Origin: Saccharopolyspora endophytica
Lineage (GTDB): Bacteria > Actinomycetota > Actinomycetes > Mycobacteriales > Pseudonocardiaceae
Direction of reading: 5' to 3'
NCBI RefSeq assembly: GCF_018070075.1
Contig: NZ_JAGPXE010000010.1
Coordinates: forward strand, 124,001-188,000
Length of the DNA: 64,000 nt
Part shown: in pieces, positions 33,928-42,866 of the stretch
How the letters are laid out: each line of letters starts with the position of its first letter
How positions within the stretch are numbered: the stretch's first letter is position 1
Program-made: the position numbers and the translations under genes
The notes under the pieces: model-generated
Databases searched by the model: none
What the model was told of the DNA's origin: nothing
What the model saw: the letters and a program-made list of their open reading frames with translations, nothing else

Positions 33928-34619
33928 ATCGAAACGGTCTGATCCGGCAGCTCGCCGGCGGTCTGATCGTGTCCTGCCAGGCCGGCCGAGGGCACGCGCT
34001 GCGCGACTCCGCCGCGATCGCGCGGATGGCCAGCGCCGCCGCGGACGGCGGAGCGCGCGCGATCCGCTGCGGCGGGGTCGGTGGCCTCGACGACGTCGCC
34101 GCCGTGCGAGAAGCCGTGGCACTGCCGGTGATCGGGCTGACCAAGCAGGACCGGGACGGCGTGTTCATCACGCCCACGCTCGACGACGCCGTCGCGGTCG
34201 CCCGACGCGGCGCGGAGATCGTGGCGCTGGACGGGACCAGCAGGCCGCGACCGGACGGCCTCGACCTGGCGGCGGTGATCAAGGCCGTGCACGACGAAGG
34301 TGCCCTGGTGATGGCCGACGTCGCGACGCTGCCCGACGGGGAGCTCGCCGCCGCTGCCGGTGCCGACCTGGTGGCCAGCACGCTGTCCGGATACACCGAG
34401 GACACGGCGGGCCGCGTCGGTCCGGGCCCCGACCTCGAACTCGTCGCGGGCCTGCGCCGCGCGCTGCCGGACCAGCCGATCGTCGCCGAGGGCCGGTACC
34501 ACTCGCCGGAGTCGGTCGCCGAAGCCCTGCGCCTGGGGGCGACCGCGGTCGTCGTGGGGACCGCGATCACCGACCCCACCTGGATCACCCGCTCCTTCGC
34601 CCGGGCGGTGGGATCGTGA
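33924..34619 (+). CDS. nanE: N-acylmannosamine-6-phosphate 2-epimerase
   Basis: A 231-aa TIM-barrel enzyme converting N-acetylmannosamine-6-phosphate to N-acetylglucosamine-6-phosphate. Family motifs are GLIVSCQAGRGHAL, GLTKQDRDGVFITPT, the catalytic Lys region and VAEGRYHSPE, with the terminal phosphate site VVGTAITDPTWIT. The ATG at 33924 has GGAGG 6 bases upstream and forms ATGA with the nanK stop; the ATG at 33918 is too close to it. Downstream deacetylase and deaminase (nagA/nagB) are not in the window. Confidence 0.93.
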   Translation: MNRNGLIRQLAGGLIVSCQAGRGHALRDSAAIARMASAAADGGARAIRCGGVGGLDDVAAVREAVALPVIGLTKQDRDGVFITPTLDDAVAVARRGAEIVALDGTSRPRPDGLDLAAVIKAVHDEGALVMADVATLPDGELAAAAGADLVASTLSGYTEDTAGRVGPGPDLELVAGLRRALPDQPIVAEGRYHSPESVAEALRLGATAVVVGTAITDPTWITRSFARAVGS

Positions 34620-34664
34620 TGTGCTGATCGCAGGCCCTTGCGCGCGTCGAGACACTGGAACGCG

Positions 34665-35903
34665 ATGACGCGAGGGGTGCGGTCGGGGCTGGGGAGTCGG
34701 TCTTTTCGCCACCTGTTGGCGGCGTGGGCGCTGTCGTCGGTCGGCGACGGCGTGCTGTCGGCCGCGTTGCCGCTGGTCACAGCGGTGATCACGCGGGACC
34801 CGCTGGCGATGTCCGCAGTGGCGCTGGCGACGCTGCTGCCGTGGTTGCTGGTGGCGCTGCCCGCGGGCGCGATCGTCGACCGGTTGCCGGTGCGGCGAAC
34901 GCTGGTGGTGAGCCACCTCTTCCGGTCCGCGGTGACGTTGTCGCTCGCAGCCGTGATCGCCACCGGTGCCCCGGCGGTGCCGGTCCTGGTGGTGGGTGCG
35001 TTCCTGCTCGGCAGCGCGGAGACCTTCGCCGATTCGGCCTCGCAGTCGCTGCTGGTGTCGTTGGCCGGGCCGTCGGAGCTGGAGCGGGCCAACGGTCGCG
35101 TGGTCAGCGTCGAGACCACGGGCGTCGAGATCGCCGGTCCGCTCGCGGCGGCGACGTTGTTCGCGTGGGAGCCCGCGCTGTGCTTCGCGGCGGTCGGCGT
35201 GGCGCTCGCGGTGGCGGCGCTGCTGGCCCTCGCCGTGCGCGACGTGCAGCCGGCGGTCGCCGAGAGGACGTCGCTGCGGTCCGAAGTCGTTGCGGGACTG
35301 CGATTCCTGGTGAAGCAACCCGCGCTGCGCACGGTCGTCGGCGTCGTCGGTGTCACGGCGCTGCTGACCAGCGGTGTGAACGCGGTGGCATTCCTCTACG
35401 CGATCGAGGTGGTGCGGCTGCCCGCGGCGTCGGTGCCGACCCTGCTGGTGTGCACCGCGATCGGGACGCTGCTGGCCGCGCCGGTCGCGTCCCGGTGGGC
35501 GGCGCGGTGGGGGAGCGGAGCGGTGATGATCAGCGCGCTCCTCGTGCTCGCGGCCGGAATCGCGCTGCTGGGAGCGGTGGCCGTTCCGCCGCTGATCTGG
35601 GTCGCGTACTTCGTGATGGGAGTGGGCGCGGGCGCCTGGAACGTGCTGTCGGCGGCGAACCGGCAGCGCCTCACCCCGCGGCCGCTGACCGGCCGCGTGA
35701 CCAGCGCGCACCGCGTCCTGGCGTGGGGCCTGATGCCGCTGGGCGCGGGACTGGCGGGACCGATCGCCGAGGTCACCTCGTTGCAGGCGGTGATCCTCGG
35801 GGCCGCCGTCGTCCTCATCGCGGTCGTGGCGGTCGCGGCGCCCCGCCTCCGCCGCCTGCCCGGTGCAGAGGGGGCGAGTGAGACGAGCGGGTCGAGTGGG
35901 TAG
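34665..35903 (+). CDS. MFS exporter, EntS/enterobactin-exporter-like
   Basis: A 412-aa transporter with about 12 segments. The opening FRHLLAAWALSSVGDGVLSAALPLV and the motif GAIVDRLPVRRTLV, together with ETFADSASQSLL, are typical of the DHA3 exporter group used for siderophores and macrolides. The ATG at 34665 lies 45 bp after nanE; an upstream ATG gives 9 more residues. It follows the sialic acid operon on the same strand but has no clear functional link; export of a toxic compound or natural product is more likely. Confidence 0.85.
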   Translation: MTRGVRSGLGSRSFRHLLAAWALSSVGDGVLSAALPLVTAVITRDPLAMSAVALATLLPWLLVALPAGAIVDRLPVRRTLVVSHLFRSAVTLSLAAVIATGAPAVPVLVVGAFLLGSAETFADSASQSLLVSLAGPSELERANGRVVSVETTGVEIAGPLAAATLFAWEPALCFAAVGVALAVAALLALAVRDVQPAVAERTSLRSEVVAGLRFLVKQPALRTVVGVVGVTALLTSGVNAVAFLYAIEVVRLPAASVPTLLVCTAIGTLLAAPVASRWAARWGSGAVMISALLVLAAGIALLGAVAVPPLIWVAYFVMGVGAGAWNVLSAANRQRLTPRPLTGRVTSAHRVLAWGLMPLGAGLAGPIAEVTSLQAVILGAAVVLIAVVAVAAPRLRRLPGAEGASETSGSSG

Positions 35904-35944
35904 TCCTCAACCGGACCGATGACACGCCGCGGGAAGGACAGGAC

Positions 35945-36172
35945 ATGACCAAGCGCGATGAGATGCGGGTCGACAAGGCACTGCAAGGACTCGAGTTCCC
36001 CGCTGACCGCGAACAGCTCGTCGACTTCGCCACCGACCGCGAGGCCGACTCCGAGACCCTCACCGCACTCCGGTCGATCCCCGCGCGCCGGTACGCCAAC
36101 AAGGACGAGGTCATCGAGGCCGTCCCGCAGGAACCGGAAGGGGACGCCCCCGGCGGCACGGCTCGCGGCTGA
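35945..36172 (+). CDS. DUF2795 protein
   Basis: A 75-aa acidic cytosolic protein. The sequence VDKALQGLEFPADREQLVDF, then ETLTALRSIPARRYANKDEVIEAV, is the DUF2795 fold, small actinobacterial proteins of unknown function, several of which are induced by stress. ATG 35945 follows GGAAGGACAGG. The Gly/Pro-rich C-terminal tail is likely disordered. It stands alone between the exporter and a lipoprotein. Confidence 0.82.
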   Translation: MTKRDEMRVDKALQGLEFPADREQLVDFATDREADSETLTALRSIPARRYANKDEVIEAVPQEPEGDAPGGTARG

Positions 36173-36226
36173 CCAGGAGTTTCGCCCGTCGGGCGACTCC
36201 GATCGACGATAACTATCGTGACCGGC

Positions 36227-37081
36227 ATGACTCGGGGGTTCATGTCGGTGATGGCGTTCGTGCTGGTGACGGCGGCGTGCGGGACGGCCGCACCGCCGCC
36301 GTCACCAGCACCACCTGCGCCCGCACCGCCCCCGGCGCCCAGCTCGTCCGCACCTCCGCCCGCGCCTGCCACGCAGGTGAAGCAGGCTCCTGACGGGTTC
36401 GTGCGGCTGCGCGACGTCGACCCCTCGATCGTGGAGGAGGTCCGGTACGCGACGCCGCACAACTTCACCGGCGACCCCGTGCCCGGGTACGACGAGCCGA
36501 TGTGCGTGCTGACGCGCCGGCTGGCCGAGGCCCTGCGCGAGGCGCAGCAGGGGCTCGTCGCGCAGGGCTACACGCTCAAGGTCTACGACTGCTACCGGCC
36601 GCAGCAGGCCGACGACCGGTTCGTCGAGTGGGCGAAGGACGTCGGCGACCAGCGCATGAAGGACGAGTTCTACCCGGGCCTGGACAAGTCGCAGCTGTAC
36701 TCGGCGGGCTACATCGCCGAGAACTCCGGGCACAGCCGGGGCAGCTCGGTCGACCTGACCCTGGTGCGGCTGCCCGTGCCGCCGCAGCGCGCCTACGTGC
36801 CCGGCGAGCCGCTGGCCTCGTGCGCGGCGCCGGTGGGGCAGCGGTTCCCGGACAACGGCGTCGACATGGGCACCGGCTTCGACTGCTTCGACGACAGGGC
36901 GCACACCGACGACCCGCGCGTGACCGGTGAGGCCCGCGCCAACCGGGAGAAGCTGCACGACGCGCTCACCGCCGTCGGGCTGAAGGGCTACACGGGGGAG
37001 TGGTGGCACTTCAACCTGCCGCAGGAGCCCTTCCCGGACGAGTACTTCGACTTCCCCGTCAACAGCGCGGCCTTCCGCTGA
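36227..37081 (+). CDS. VanX-like D-Ala-D-Ala dipeptidase lipoprotein
   Basis: A 284-aa exported peptidase (M15D). A short signal peptide ends in the lipobox VTAAC, so it should be anchored to the outer face of the membrane. A Pro/Ala/Ser linker (residues 20-50) leads to the zinc enzyme: CYRPQQADDRFVEW with the transition-state Arg, SGHSRGSSVDLTL with the first His and Asp ligands, and EWWHF with the last Glu/His. VanX enzymes split D-Ala-D-Ala; the secreted location argues for cell wall peptide turnover rather than glycopeptide resistance. GTG 36218 is an alternative start. Confidence 0.88.
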   Translation: MTRGFMSVMAFVLVTAACGTAAPPPSPAPPAPAPPPAPSSSAPPPAPATQVKQAPDGFVRLRDVDPSIVEEVRYATPHNFTGDPVPGYDEPMCVLTRRLAEALREAQQGLVAQGYTLKVYDCYRPQQADDRFVEWAKDVGDQRMKDEFYPGLDKSQLYSAGYIAENSGHSRGSSVDLTLVRLPVPPQRAYVPGEPLASCAAPVGQRFPDNGVDMGTGFDCFDDRAHTDDPRVTGEARANREKLHDALTAVGLKGYTGEWWHFNLPQEPFPDEYFDFPVNSAAFR

Positions 37082-37265
37082 GAGCCGATTGTCCAGTTCT
37101 CGCCAGGGCAGCGGGCGTCGTTGTGCTGCGCAACTTTCCGGGTGGTGCGTCGTTGTTCACCCCAGAAGTCGACCCGGTCGACGACGCGCACGGGTCGCGG
37201 TGATCGGCCGCGGACCCGATCGACTCGCGCAGTTCGCACCATCCAATGACGCAGGGAGCGACCGC

Positions 37266-38612
37266 ATGCCCCGATCCGCCCACCACCCGCCCGCCGTGGC
37301 GCGACGGCTGGTCACAGCCACCGCGTTGTCGCTGGTCATCGCCGGTTCGCAAGCCGTGCCCGCGATCGCCGACGACGCGCCCAGCACGCCCGGCATGGTC
37401 AGCGCCGGGTTCTACGACCCGCCCGCTGAACTGCCCGCGGCCGACGGCGCCCTGGTGCGCACCGAGGAGCTGCCGCTCGCGCTGAGCCTGCCCAGCATCG
37501 GCGGGAAGCAGCTGCCGGGCACGGCGACCCGTCTGATGTACAAGACGACCGATTCCAACGGGCAGCCCGCAGCGGTGACCGGCGCCTACATCGAGCCGTC
37601 GGCTCCGTGGCGCGGCGAGGGCCCGCGCCCGATGGTGGCCGTCGCGCCCGGGACGATGGGTCAGGGCGACTCCTGCTCGGCCTCGATGGGTCTGGAACGC
37701 CCGATCAACTTCGACGGCAACTCGGTGTCGGTCGGCTACGAGGACATCGCGATCTACCGGCTGCTGGCCGAAGGCGCGGCCGTGGTCGTCACCGACTACG
37801 TGGGACTGGGCACCACCGACCGGCTGCACACCTACGTGAACCGCGTCGACGGCGGGCACGCGGTGCTCGACGCCGTGCGCGCGGCCCGTCAGCTGCCCGA
37901 CACCTCCGTCACCCCGGACTCGCGCGTCGCCCTCTACGGCTACAGCCAGGGCGGCGGGGCCACGGCCTCCGCCGCCGAGCTGCAGCCCGACTACGCCCCG
38001 GACGTCCCGCTCGCCGGTGCTTACGTCGGCGCCCCGCCCGCGAACCTCACCGAGGTCGTCGAAGGCATCGACGGCAGCGCCCTGGTCGGCGCGCTCGGCT
38101 GGTCGCTCAACGGCTTCATCCAGGCACACCCCGAGCTGCAGCCCGTCGTCGACGAGTACCTCAACGAGGACGGCAAGGCCGCGCTGGAAACCCTGTCCAC
38201 GTCGTGCGTCGGCGACGGCATCGCGCGCTTCGCGTTCCGCCGCAGCGCCGAGTGGACCACCACCGGCCAGACCCTCGGCGAGGTCGTCGAGGCCGAGCCC
38301 GCGGTGCGGAACGTCCTCGACGACCAGCTCATCGGCACCCGGAAGCCGGCCACGGCCGTCCGCGTCGCCACCGGCGTGCAGGACGACATCGTGCCGCACG
38401 ACCAGGCCCGGCAGCTCGCCGTGGACTGGTGCGACCAGGGCGGTGAGGTCACCTACCAGCCCGTCCAGATCCCGGACCTCGGCAAGGGCCTGCTGACCAA
38501 CCACATCACGCCGCTGCTGGCCGATCAGACCAACGCGATCTCGTGGCTCACCGACCGCCTCTCCGGGGCGGCGGCGATCAACAACTGCAACACCCTGCCG
38601 GACCAGCCCTGA
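37266..38612 (+). CDS. Secretory lipase (LIP family)
   Basis: A 448-aa secreted alpha/beta hydrolase. A signal peptide covers residues 1-35 (basic RSAHHPPAVARR, then a hydrophobic ATALSLVIAG and cleavage after AIA-DD). The nucleophile is in YGYSQGGGA; the catalytic Asp is probably in QDDIVPHDQA and the His in LTNHITPL. Family motifs GTMGQGD and VTDYVGLGT match the secretory lipase family (PF03583), which hydrolyses triacylglycerol and other esters. ATG 37266, with the longer upstream frame rejected because it would lack a signal peptide. A strong terminator follows. Confidence 0.9.
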   Translation: MPRSAHHPPAVARRLVTATALSLVIAGSQAVPAIADDAPSTPGMVSAGFYDPPAELPAADGALVRTEELPLALSLPSIGGKQLPGTATRLMYKTTDSNGQPAAVTGAYIEPSAPWRGEGPRPMVAVAPGTMGQGDSCSASMGLERPINFDGNSVSVGYEDIAIYRLLAEGAAVVVTDYVGLGTTDRLHTYVNRVDGGHAVLDAVRAARQLPDTSVTPDSRVALYGYSQGGGATASAAELQPDYAPDVPLAGAYVGAPPANLTEVVEGIDGSALVGALGWSLNGFIQAHPELQPVVDEYLNEDGKAALETLSTSCVGDGIARFAFRRSAEWTTTGQTLGEVVEAEPAVRNVLDDQLIGTRKPATAVRVATGVQDDIVPHDQARQLAVDWCDQGGEVTYQPVQIPDLGKGLLTNHITPLLADQTNAISWLTDRLSGAAAINNCNTLPDQP

Positions 38613-38625
38613 CCGACTCGAGTCG

Positions 38626-38657
38626 ACGGGGCCACGAGCACGCGCTCGTGGCCCCGT
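38626..38657 (+). terminator. Terminator after the lipase gene
   Basis: A perfect 14-bp stem, ACGGGGCCACGAGC (38626-38639) with 38644-38657, and a 4-base loop. It begins 14 bp after the stop. T-tract is minimal (TTC). It is very stable and typical of actinomycete terminators. Confidence 0.8.
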
Positions 38658-38743
38658 TCGCGTGAGGGGGTTGTGGTCCGAACTGACCGGGCGAAACGGA
38701 CGTTGAGCACGGACGGAGCCCCCGGGCAACGCGCCTGGAGAAC

Positions 38744-39562
38744 TCAGCGCGGGGTGAGGGCTTGGGCCGCCGGGGTGTTCGGGGTGGCCGTGTACATCAC
38801 GAGCTGGAGGTTGCTGCCCGCCAGCAGCAGGGTTTGGAGATCGAAGTCGAGCACGCCCAGCCGGGGGTGGTGCAGGCGCTTGCGGAGGGTCGTCCTCGGG
38901 CGCACGTCGTGGTCCCGCCAAGCGGCGGCGAAATCGGGGCTGCGGGAGGCGAGCTCGTTGATCAGCTCGCTCAGGGCGCGGTCGGTCGGGTAGCGGGCGC
39001 TGGCCGTGCGCAGCTGGGCCGCGGTGTGCTGGACGAACTCGCCCTCCTCGCCGGGCGGGGCGGAGCAGAGCGTGTCGCGCAGCAGCAGCGGCAGCTTCAG
39101 CGCGTTGCGGTCCTCGGCGGGGATCCGGCCGAAGTCGGTGATCAGCGCGACCGCCGCGTCGTTCCAGGCCACGATGTCCTGCCGCTCGTCGACCAGGTAA
39201 GCCGGGATGGGGCCGAGCTGGTCCAGCAGGTGGCGGGTCTCGGCGGGCACGGGCCGACGTTCGGCGGTGGCGGGCGGGATCTGCCCGGCCAGCCGCGCCA
39301 TGTGCTCGCGCTCGGCGTCGGTGAGCCGCAGCGCCGCGCTCAGCGCGCCCAGCACCTCCGGCGACGGGTGCGAGACGCGGGCCTGTTCCAGCCGCTCGTA
39401 GTAGTTGACCGAGATGCCCGCCTGCGCGGCGACCTCCTCGCGGCGCAGCCCCGGAGTGCGCCGGGCCCGCTTCCCCGGCGGGTCGACGGCGGCCGGAACC
39501 CGGTCCGGGTGCAGCGACTCCCTTCGCCTGCGCAGGAAATCGGCCAGGTCAGCTCTGCTCAC
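38744..39562 (-). CDS. XRE-family regulator with MmyB-like domain
   Basis: A 272-aa transcription factor from GTG 39562. The HTH is LRREEVAAQAGISVNYYERL (about residues 42-61) and the C-terminal MmyB-like ligand-binding domain starts near LLDQLGPIPAYLVDERQDIV and ends in LDFDLQTLLLAGSNLQLVMY. Such proteins are common in actinomycetes and often repress a divergent short-chain or NmrA-type reductase, as here. MmyB domains can bind fatty-acid-like ligands. It is divergent, with a 127-bp gap, from the SnoaL/NmrA pair and probably regulates it. Confidence 0.88.
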   Translation of the reverse strand: MSRADLADFLRRRRESLHPDRVPAAVDPPGKRARRTPGLRREEVAAQAGISVNYYERLEQARVSHPSPEVLGALSAALRLTDAEREHMARLAGQIPPATAERRPVPAETRHLLDQLGPIPAYLVDERQDIVAWNDAAVALITDFGRIPAEDRNALKLPLLLRDTLCSAPPGEEGEFVQHTAAQLRTASARYPTDRALSELINELASRSPDFAAAWRDHDVRPRTTLRKRLHHPRLGVLDFDLQTLLLAGSNLQLVMYTATPNTPAAQALTPR

Positions 39563-39689
39563 CCGACCAGAATGGCACGGCCCGGCGGGCTTAGGCACCC
39601 ACTGGCGTTCCGGGGCTCAGCCGGCAGTTCCCGAGCGGCACCGCCGCGACCAGGCTCGGTGGCACGACCCGATGAGCGCTGGAGGGACG

Positions 39690-40133
39690 ATGCCGCGCAC
39701 TCCTGAAGAAACGATGCGCAGACTGCTGGACCTGATGCTGGCGAAGGACACCGACGCCGTGGCCGACCTGTGGGCCGAGGACGGCATCACCGAGTTCCCG
39801 TTCGCCGCAGGGGATTCGCCGCGCAGCCTGGCCGGACGCGAGGAAGTTCGCCGGTACCTCGCCGAATTCCCGCAGGTGTACGACATGCGGGAGGTTCCCG
39901 CGTTCACCGCGCACCGCACGCAGCGGCCGGACACCGCGATCGTCGAGTACCACGCGACCGGGCGGTCTCTGCGCACCGGGAAGCCCTACCGGATGGACTA
40001 CGTCGTGGTGATCACCGTCCAGGACGGGCTGATCACCCGCTTCCGCGACTACTGGAACCCGCTGGCCAACGCCGAGGCGTCCGGAACGCTGCCCGAGCTG
40101 GCCGCATCGCTGAACTCGGAGGTCGCCCGATGA
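39690..40133 (+). CDS. SnoaL-like (NTF2-fold) protein
   Basis: A 147-aa small cytosolic protein of the SnoaL/ketosteroid isomerase-like NTF2 fold: LLDLMLAKDTDAVADLWAED, AGREEVRRYLAEFP, VEYHATGRSLRTGKPYRMDY and TRFRDYWNP. Members are isomerases, hydrolases or binding proteins. ATG 39690 has GGAGGG just upstream. It overlaps the NmrA-family gene by four bases (ATGA). Substrate unknown; the pairing with an NAD(P)-binding protein suggests redox metabolism or stress. Confidence 0.85.
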   Translation: MPRTPEETMRRLLDLMLAKDTDAVADLWAEDGITEFPFAAGDSPRSLAGREEVRRYLAEFPQVYDMREVPAFTAHRTQRPDTAIVEYHATGRSLRTGKPYRMDYVVVITVQDGLITRFRDYWNPLANAEASGTLPELAASLNSEVAR

Positions 40134-40975
40134 CCGTTCTCGTGACCGGCGGAACCGGGAAGACCGGATCCGCCCTGGTGGATCTCCTGCGCGCCGACGA
40201 CGTTGAAGTGCGGGTGGCCAGCCGCAACCCGGTGATCGGCGACCCGAGCTCGATCCGGTTCGACTGGCACGACCCGGCCACCCACGTCCCCGCGCTGCGC
40301 GGCGTGGACTCGGTCTTCCTGGTGGCTCCGGTGAACTCGGTGGACCCGATGCCGCTGGTCGCGCCGTTCCTCGCCGAGGCGAAGCGCCTCGGGGTGGCTC
40401 GCGTGGTGCTGCTGGGTTCGGCCATCGTGCTGCCGAACGCGCCCAGCGCGCTGGACATGGCGGACGCGGTCCGGGCCGAGCCGGGCTGGGTCGTGCTGCG
40501 CGCCTCGGCCTTCATGCAGAACTTCCTCAGCCCGCACCCGGTGGGCGAGCGGATCCGGCGGCACGGGGAGATTCGCACGGCAGCGGCGGACGGACGGGTC
40601 GGGTGGATCGACGCGCACGACATCGCCGCCGCCGCGTTCGCCCTGCTGCGGCCCGGCGCCGAACGCGCAGGTCAGAGCGACTACCTGCTGACCGGCCCGA
40701 AGGCCCTGAGCTACCGGGACGCCGCGGCGATCATCACTGCTCGCACCGGTCGCGAGGCCCGCCTGGTGGAGATCGGAAAGGACGAGCAGGTCGCCCACTA
40801 CCGGGCTTCGGGCGTCTCGGAGGAGTTCGCGGCGAGCATCGCGGCGGTGGAGGACGGCATCCGGGAGGGCCGGGAGGACCAGGTGAGCACCGCGGTTCTC
40901 GACCTGACCGGCCGCCCGCCCCGGTCCTTCGAGGAGTTCGCCGACGCCCACGCGGCGGCGTGGTCCGACGCTTGA
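40130..40975 (+). CDS. NmrA-family NAD(P)-binding protein
   Basis: A 281-aa atypical short-chain dehydrogenase. The Rossmann motif is VLVTGGTGKTGSALV (residues 3-17). It lacks the classical YxxxK, so it is an NmrA/quinone-oxidoreductase-like protein (compare QorB or the NAD(P)H-binding redox sensors). Motifs FLVAPVN, VLLGSAI and VLRASAFMQNFL fit the family. Translationally coupled to the SnoaL gene and probably under control of the divergent XRE protein. Reduction of a quinone or redox sensing are both possible. Confidence 0.87.
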   Translation: MTVLVTGGTGKTGSALVDLLRADDVEVRVASRNPVIGDPSSIRFDWHDPATHVPALRGVDSVFLVAPVNSVDPMPLVAPFLAEAKRLGVARVVLLGSAIVLPNAPSALDMADAVRAEPGWVVLRASAFMQNFLSPHPVGERIRRHGEIRTAAADGRVGWIDAHDIAAAAFALLRPGAERAGQSDYLLTGPKALSYRDAAAIITARTGREARLVEIGKDEQVAHYRASGVSEEFAASIAAVEDGIREGREDQVSTAVLDLTGRPPRSFEEFADAHAAAWSDA

Positions 40976-41028
40976 CCGCGTCGAGCGCGGCCGTCAGCGT
41001 CTCCGTGATCGTCGGAGTCCACTGAGGA

Positions 41029-41637
41029 TCACCACGGGAAGGCGTTGAGCAGGCCGGCACCGAAGGCGCTCAGGGCGACGGCGGCCGAGACCAACGCGAG
41101 GACGTTCGTCCTGCGCAGGCGGCCCATCGACCGGAGGGAGTTCACCTCGGCGTCCGACTCCATCCGGGCGAGCCTGTTGGCGATCGAGTTCAGAGCGCCC
41201 GGCTCCGCACCTCCGGGCGTCGGCTGCGGGGCAGCGGGCGAGTAGCCCTGGTCGTAGCCGACACCGGGCGGTGACGCGGGAGCCCCGCCGAAGGCCCGAT
41301 CCTCGTCCTCGATGATCGGCATCGGGGTGAACCCCGGATCGGTGTCCTCGAACTCGCTGATCGCGACGGCGCCGGACCGGTCGGGGCCGAGGTCGCGCTG
41401 GAGGCTGACGGACTCCATCGTCGTGGCGATGGCCCGCAGTTCGTCGACGACGAGCTTCATGGCCCGCGACGCTTCGCGCGCCTGCCGCTCCTGCTCGCGC
41501 TGCTGCCGGTAGCTGAGCCGGAACGCCCAGATCGACAGCAGCGTGGCCGGGACGGCCAGCACGAACGAGCCGATGCTGCCGAGCCACGAGGTCGTCTCCA
41601 ACGGGCTCACCGGGTCCTGCGTCAGAAACCACCGCAC
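41029..41637 (-). CDS. Membrane protein with cytosolic coiled-coil region
   Basis: A 202-aa protein of unknown function from GTG 41637. An N-terminal segment WLGSIGSFVLAVPATLLSIWAF and a C-terminal segment LALVSAAVALSAFGAGLLNAF bracket a soluble region. The first part of that region is charged and helical (RQQREQERQAREASRAMKLV), the rest Pro/Gly-rich. Upstream of the GTG the frame is Arg/Ser-rich and not coding-like. It converges with the NmrA gene. No family recognised. Confidence 0.7.
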   Translation of the reverse strand: MRWFLTQDPVSPLETTSWLGSIGSFVLAVPATLLSIWAFRLSYRQQREQERQAREASRAMKLVVDELRAIATTMESVSLQRDLGPDRSGAVAISEFEDTDPGFTPMPIIEDEDRAFGGAPASPPGVGYDQGYSPAAPQPTPGGAEPGALNSIANRLARMESDAEVNSLRSMGRLRRTNVLALVSAAVALSAFGAGLLNAFPW

Positions 41638-41759
41638 GCGGCGAAGATTACCGGAACGCGCACCGCGAAAACTGCTGTTCGACGGCTTCGCGGCCTGCGG
41701 CGGGCAGGTGGGCGCGGGTGCAGAATCGGGGGCACGTCCAACCGAGGGGGCTCGTTGCG

Positions 41760-42521
41760 ATGACCGAGTTGTTGCCCGCTCTGCCCGATGAGACCTTCCG
41801 GCGCGTGCTCTGCGTCGTCGCACACCCGGACGACATGGAGTACGGCACCTCAGCGGCCGTCGCGCGCTGGAGGTCGCGGGGCATCGACGTCGGATACCTG
41901 CTGCTCACGCACGGTGAAGCGGGCATGCCCAACCCGCCGGAGGAGACCGCGGCACTGCGCTTGGCCGAGCAGCGGACGGCGTGCGAGACGGTCGGCGTCG
42001 AACACCTCACCGTGCTCCAGCACCCCGACGGCGTGCTGGTCTACGGCCTGGACCTCCGCCACGACATCTGCCGCGAGATCCGCCGCTTCAAACCGGATGC
42101 CGTGGTCGGCACGCCCTACGAGATCGAGACGCCCATGGGGTTCAACCAGTCCGACCACCGCGTCGCGGGCCTGGCCACCATCGACGCGATCAACGACGCG
42201 GGCAACCGGTGGATCTTCCCCGAGCAGATCGACGACGACGGCCTCGACACGTGGAGCACCCGGTGGTTCCTCCTCCCGGGGATGGCAGGCGAGCTGGACG
42301 CGACGCACGGCGTGGACGTCACCGGCAGGCCGATGCAGCTGGGCGTCGCCTCGCTGGAAGCCCACGCCGCCTACCTGGCCGCGATCCCGGAGCACCCCGC
42401 CCCGGCCGACTTCATCCCGAAGATCCTCGCCGCCAACGGAAAGCTCCTCGGCACCGAGCACGCCGTCCTCTTCCGAGCCGTGGACCGGCACTCCCCACCA
42501 GACTTCCTCGAAGACCTGTGA
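41760..42521 (+). CDS. PIG-L family deacetylase
   Basis: A 253-aa zinc-dependent N-deacetylase of the LmbE/MshB group. The zinc motif is AHPDDMEYG (first His and Asp pair); SDHRVAG supplies the last His. Members remove acetyl from GlcNAc-linked substrates such as mycothiol precursors or from antibiotics; this one is shorter than MshB and its substrate is unknown. ATG 41760, with a weak ribosome binding site GAGGGGG 8 bases upstream. Followed by one copy of the 160-bp repeat. Confidence 0.88.
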   Translation: MTELLPALPDETFRRVLCVVAHPDDMEYGTSAAVARWRSRGIDVGYLLLTHGEAGMPNPPEETAALRLAEQRTACETVGVEHLTVLQHPDGVLVYGLDLRHDICREIRRFKPDAVVGTPYEIETPMGFNQSDHRVAGLATIDAINDAGNRWIFPEQIDDDGLDTWSTRWFLLPGMAGELDATHGVDVTGRPMQLGVASLEAHAAYLAAIPEHPAPADFIPKILAANGKLLGTEHAVLFRAVDRHSPPDFLEDL

Positions 42522-42543
42522 GGAAAGTTCGCTTGCTTCGCGT

Positions 42544-42706
42544 GGCGGTGCGGGTGGCGGAACCTGAGCGGCTCCGTGGTCTCCGTGCGCCACTCCTTGA
42601 GCATGTCCACTACGCGGCGTCGCGGCGTACTCGCCACGAAGCCGCTGAAGAACCCGCGGCGGTGCGGGCTGCGTAGGTGGTGAATGAGAATGCGGCTCCG
42701 CCGCAT
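42544..42706 (+). repeat. Intergenic direct repeat, copy A
   Basis: A 122-bp block (42544-42665) that recurs at 45376-45497 without net length change, followed in both copies by a short hairpin GCGGCTCCGCCGCAT (here 42692-42706). The block contains no gene with a ribosome binding site, although both copies are open in one frame. The two copies bracket the LuxR gene. It may be a small non-autonomous mobile repeat of this genome. Confidence 0.8.
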
Positions 42707-42866
42707 CCACGCGCGTCTTGGGCGCTGTGAACTGCGTCGTGGCCCGGCGTGGGTGCGGTCGCCTGCGAGCAGATCGGTTTCGGTAGGTGTTCTGCCGAAA
42801 GCGGTGTGGGGCAGTGGGGTTCGTCGTAGTGTGGTTCTGGAAGGTCGTGGAACAGCTGGAGGTGGC

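Noticed and set aside
32740..34122. Reverse-strand 460-codon frame
   Set aside because: Antisense to nanA and nanK, Arg-rich, no domain.
33537..35711. Reverse-strand open frame of over 700 codons
   Set aside because: Arg/His/Gln-rich translation opposite nanK, nanE and the exporter, typical of antisense frames at high GC.
36227..37081. Glycopeptide resistance gene vanX
   Set aside because: The protein is a lipoprotein with an export signal and lacks vanH/vanA neighbours; a cell wall role is more likely.
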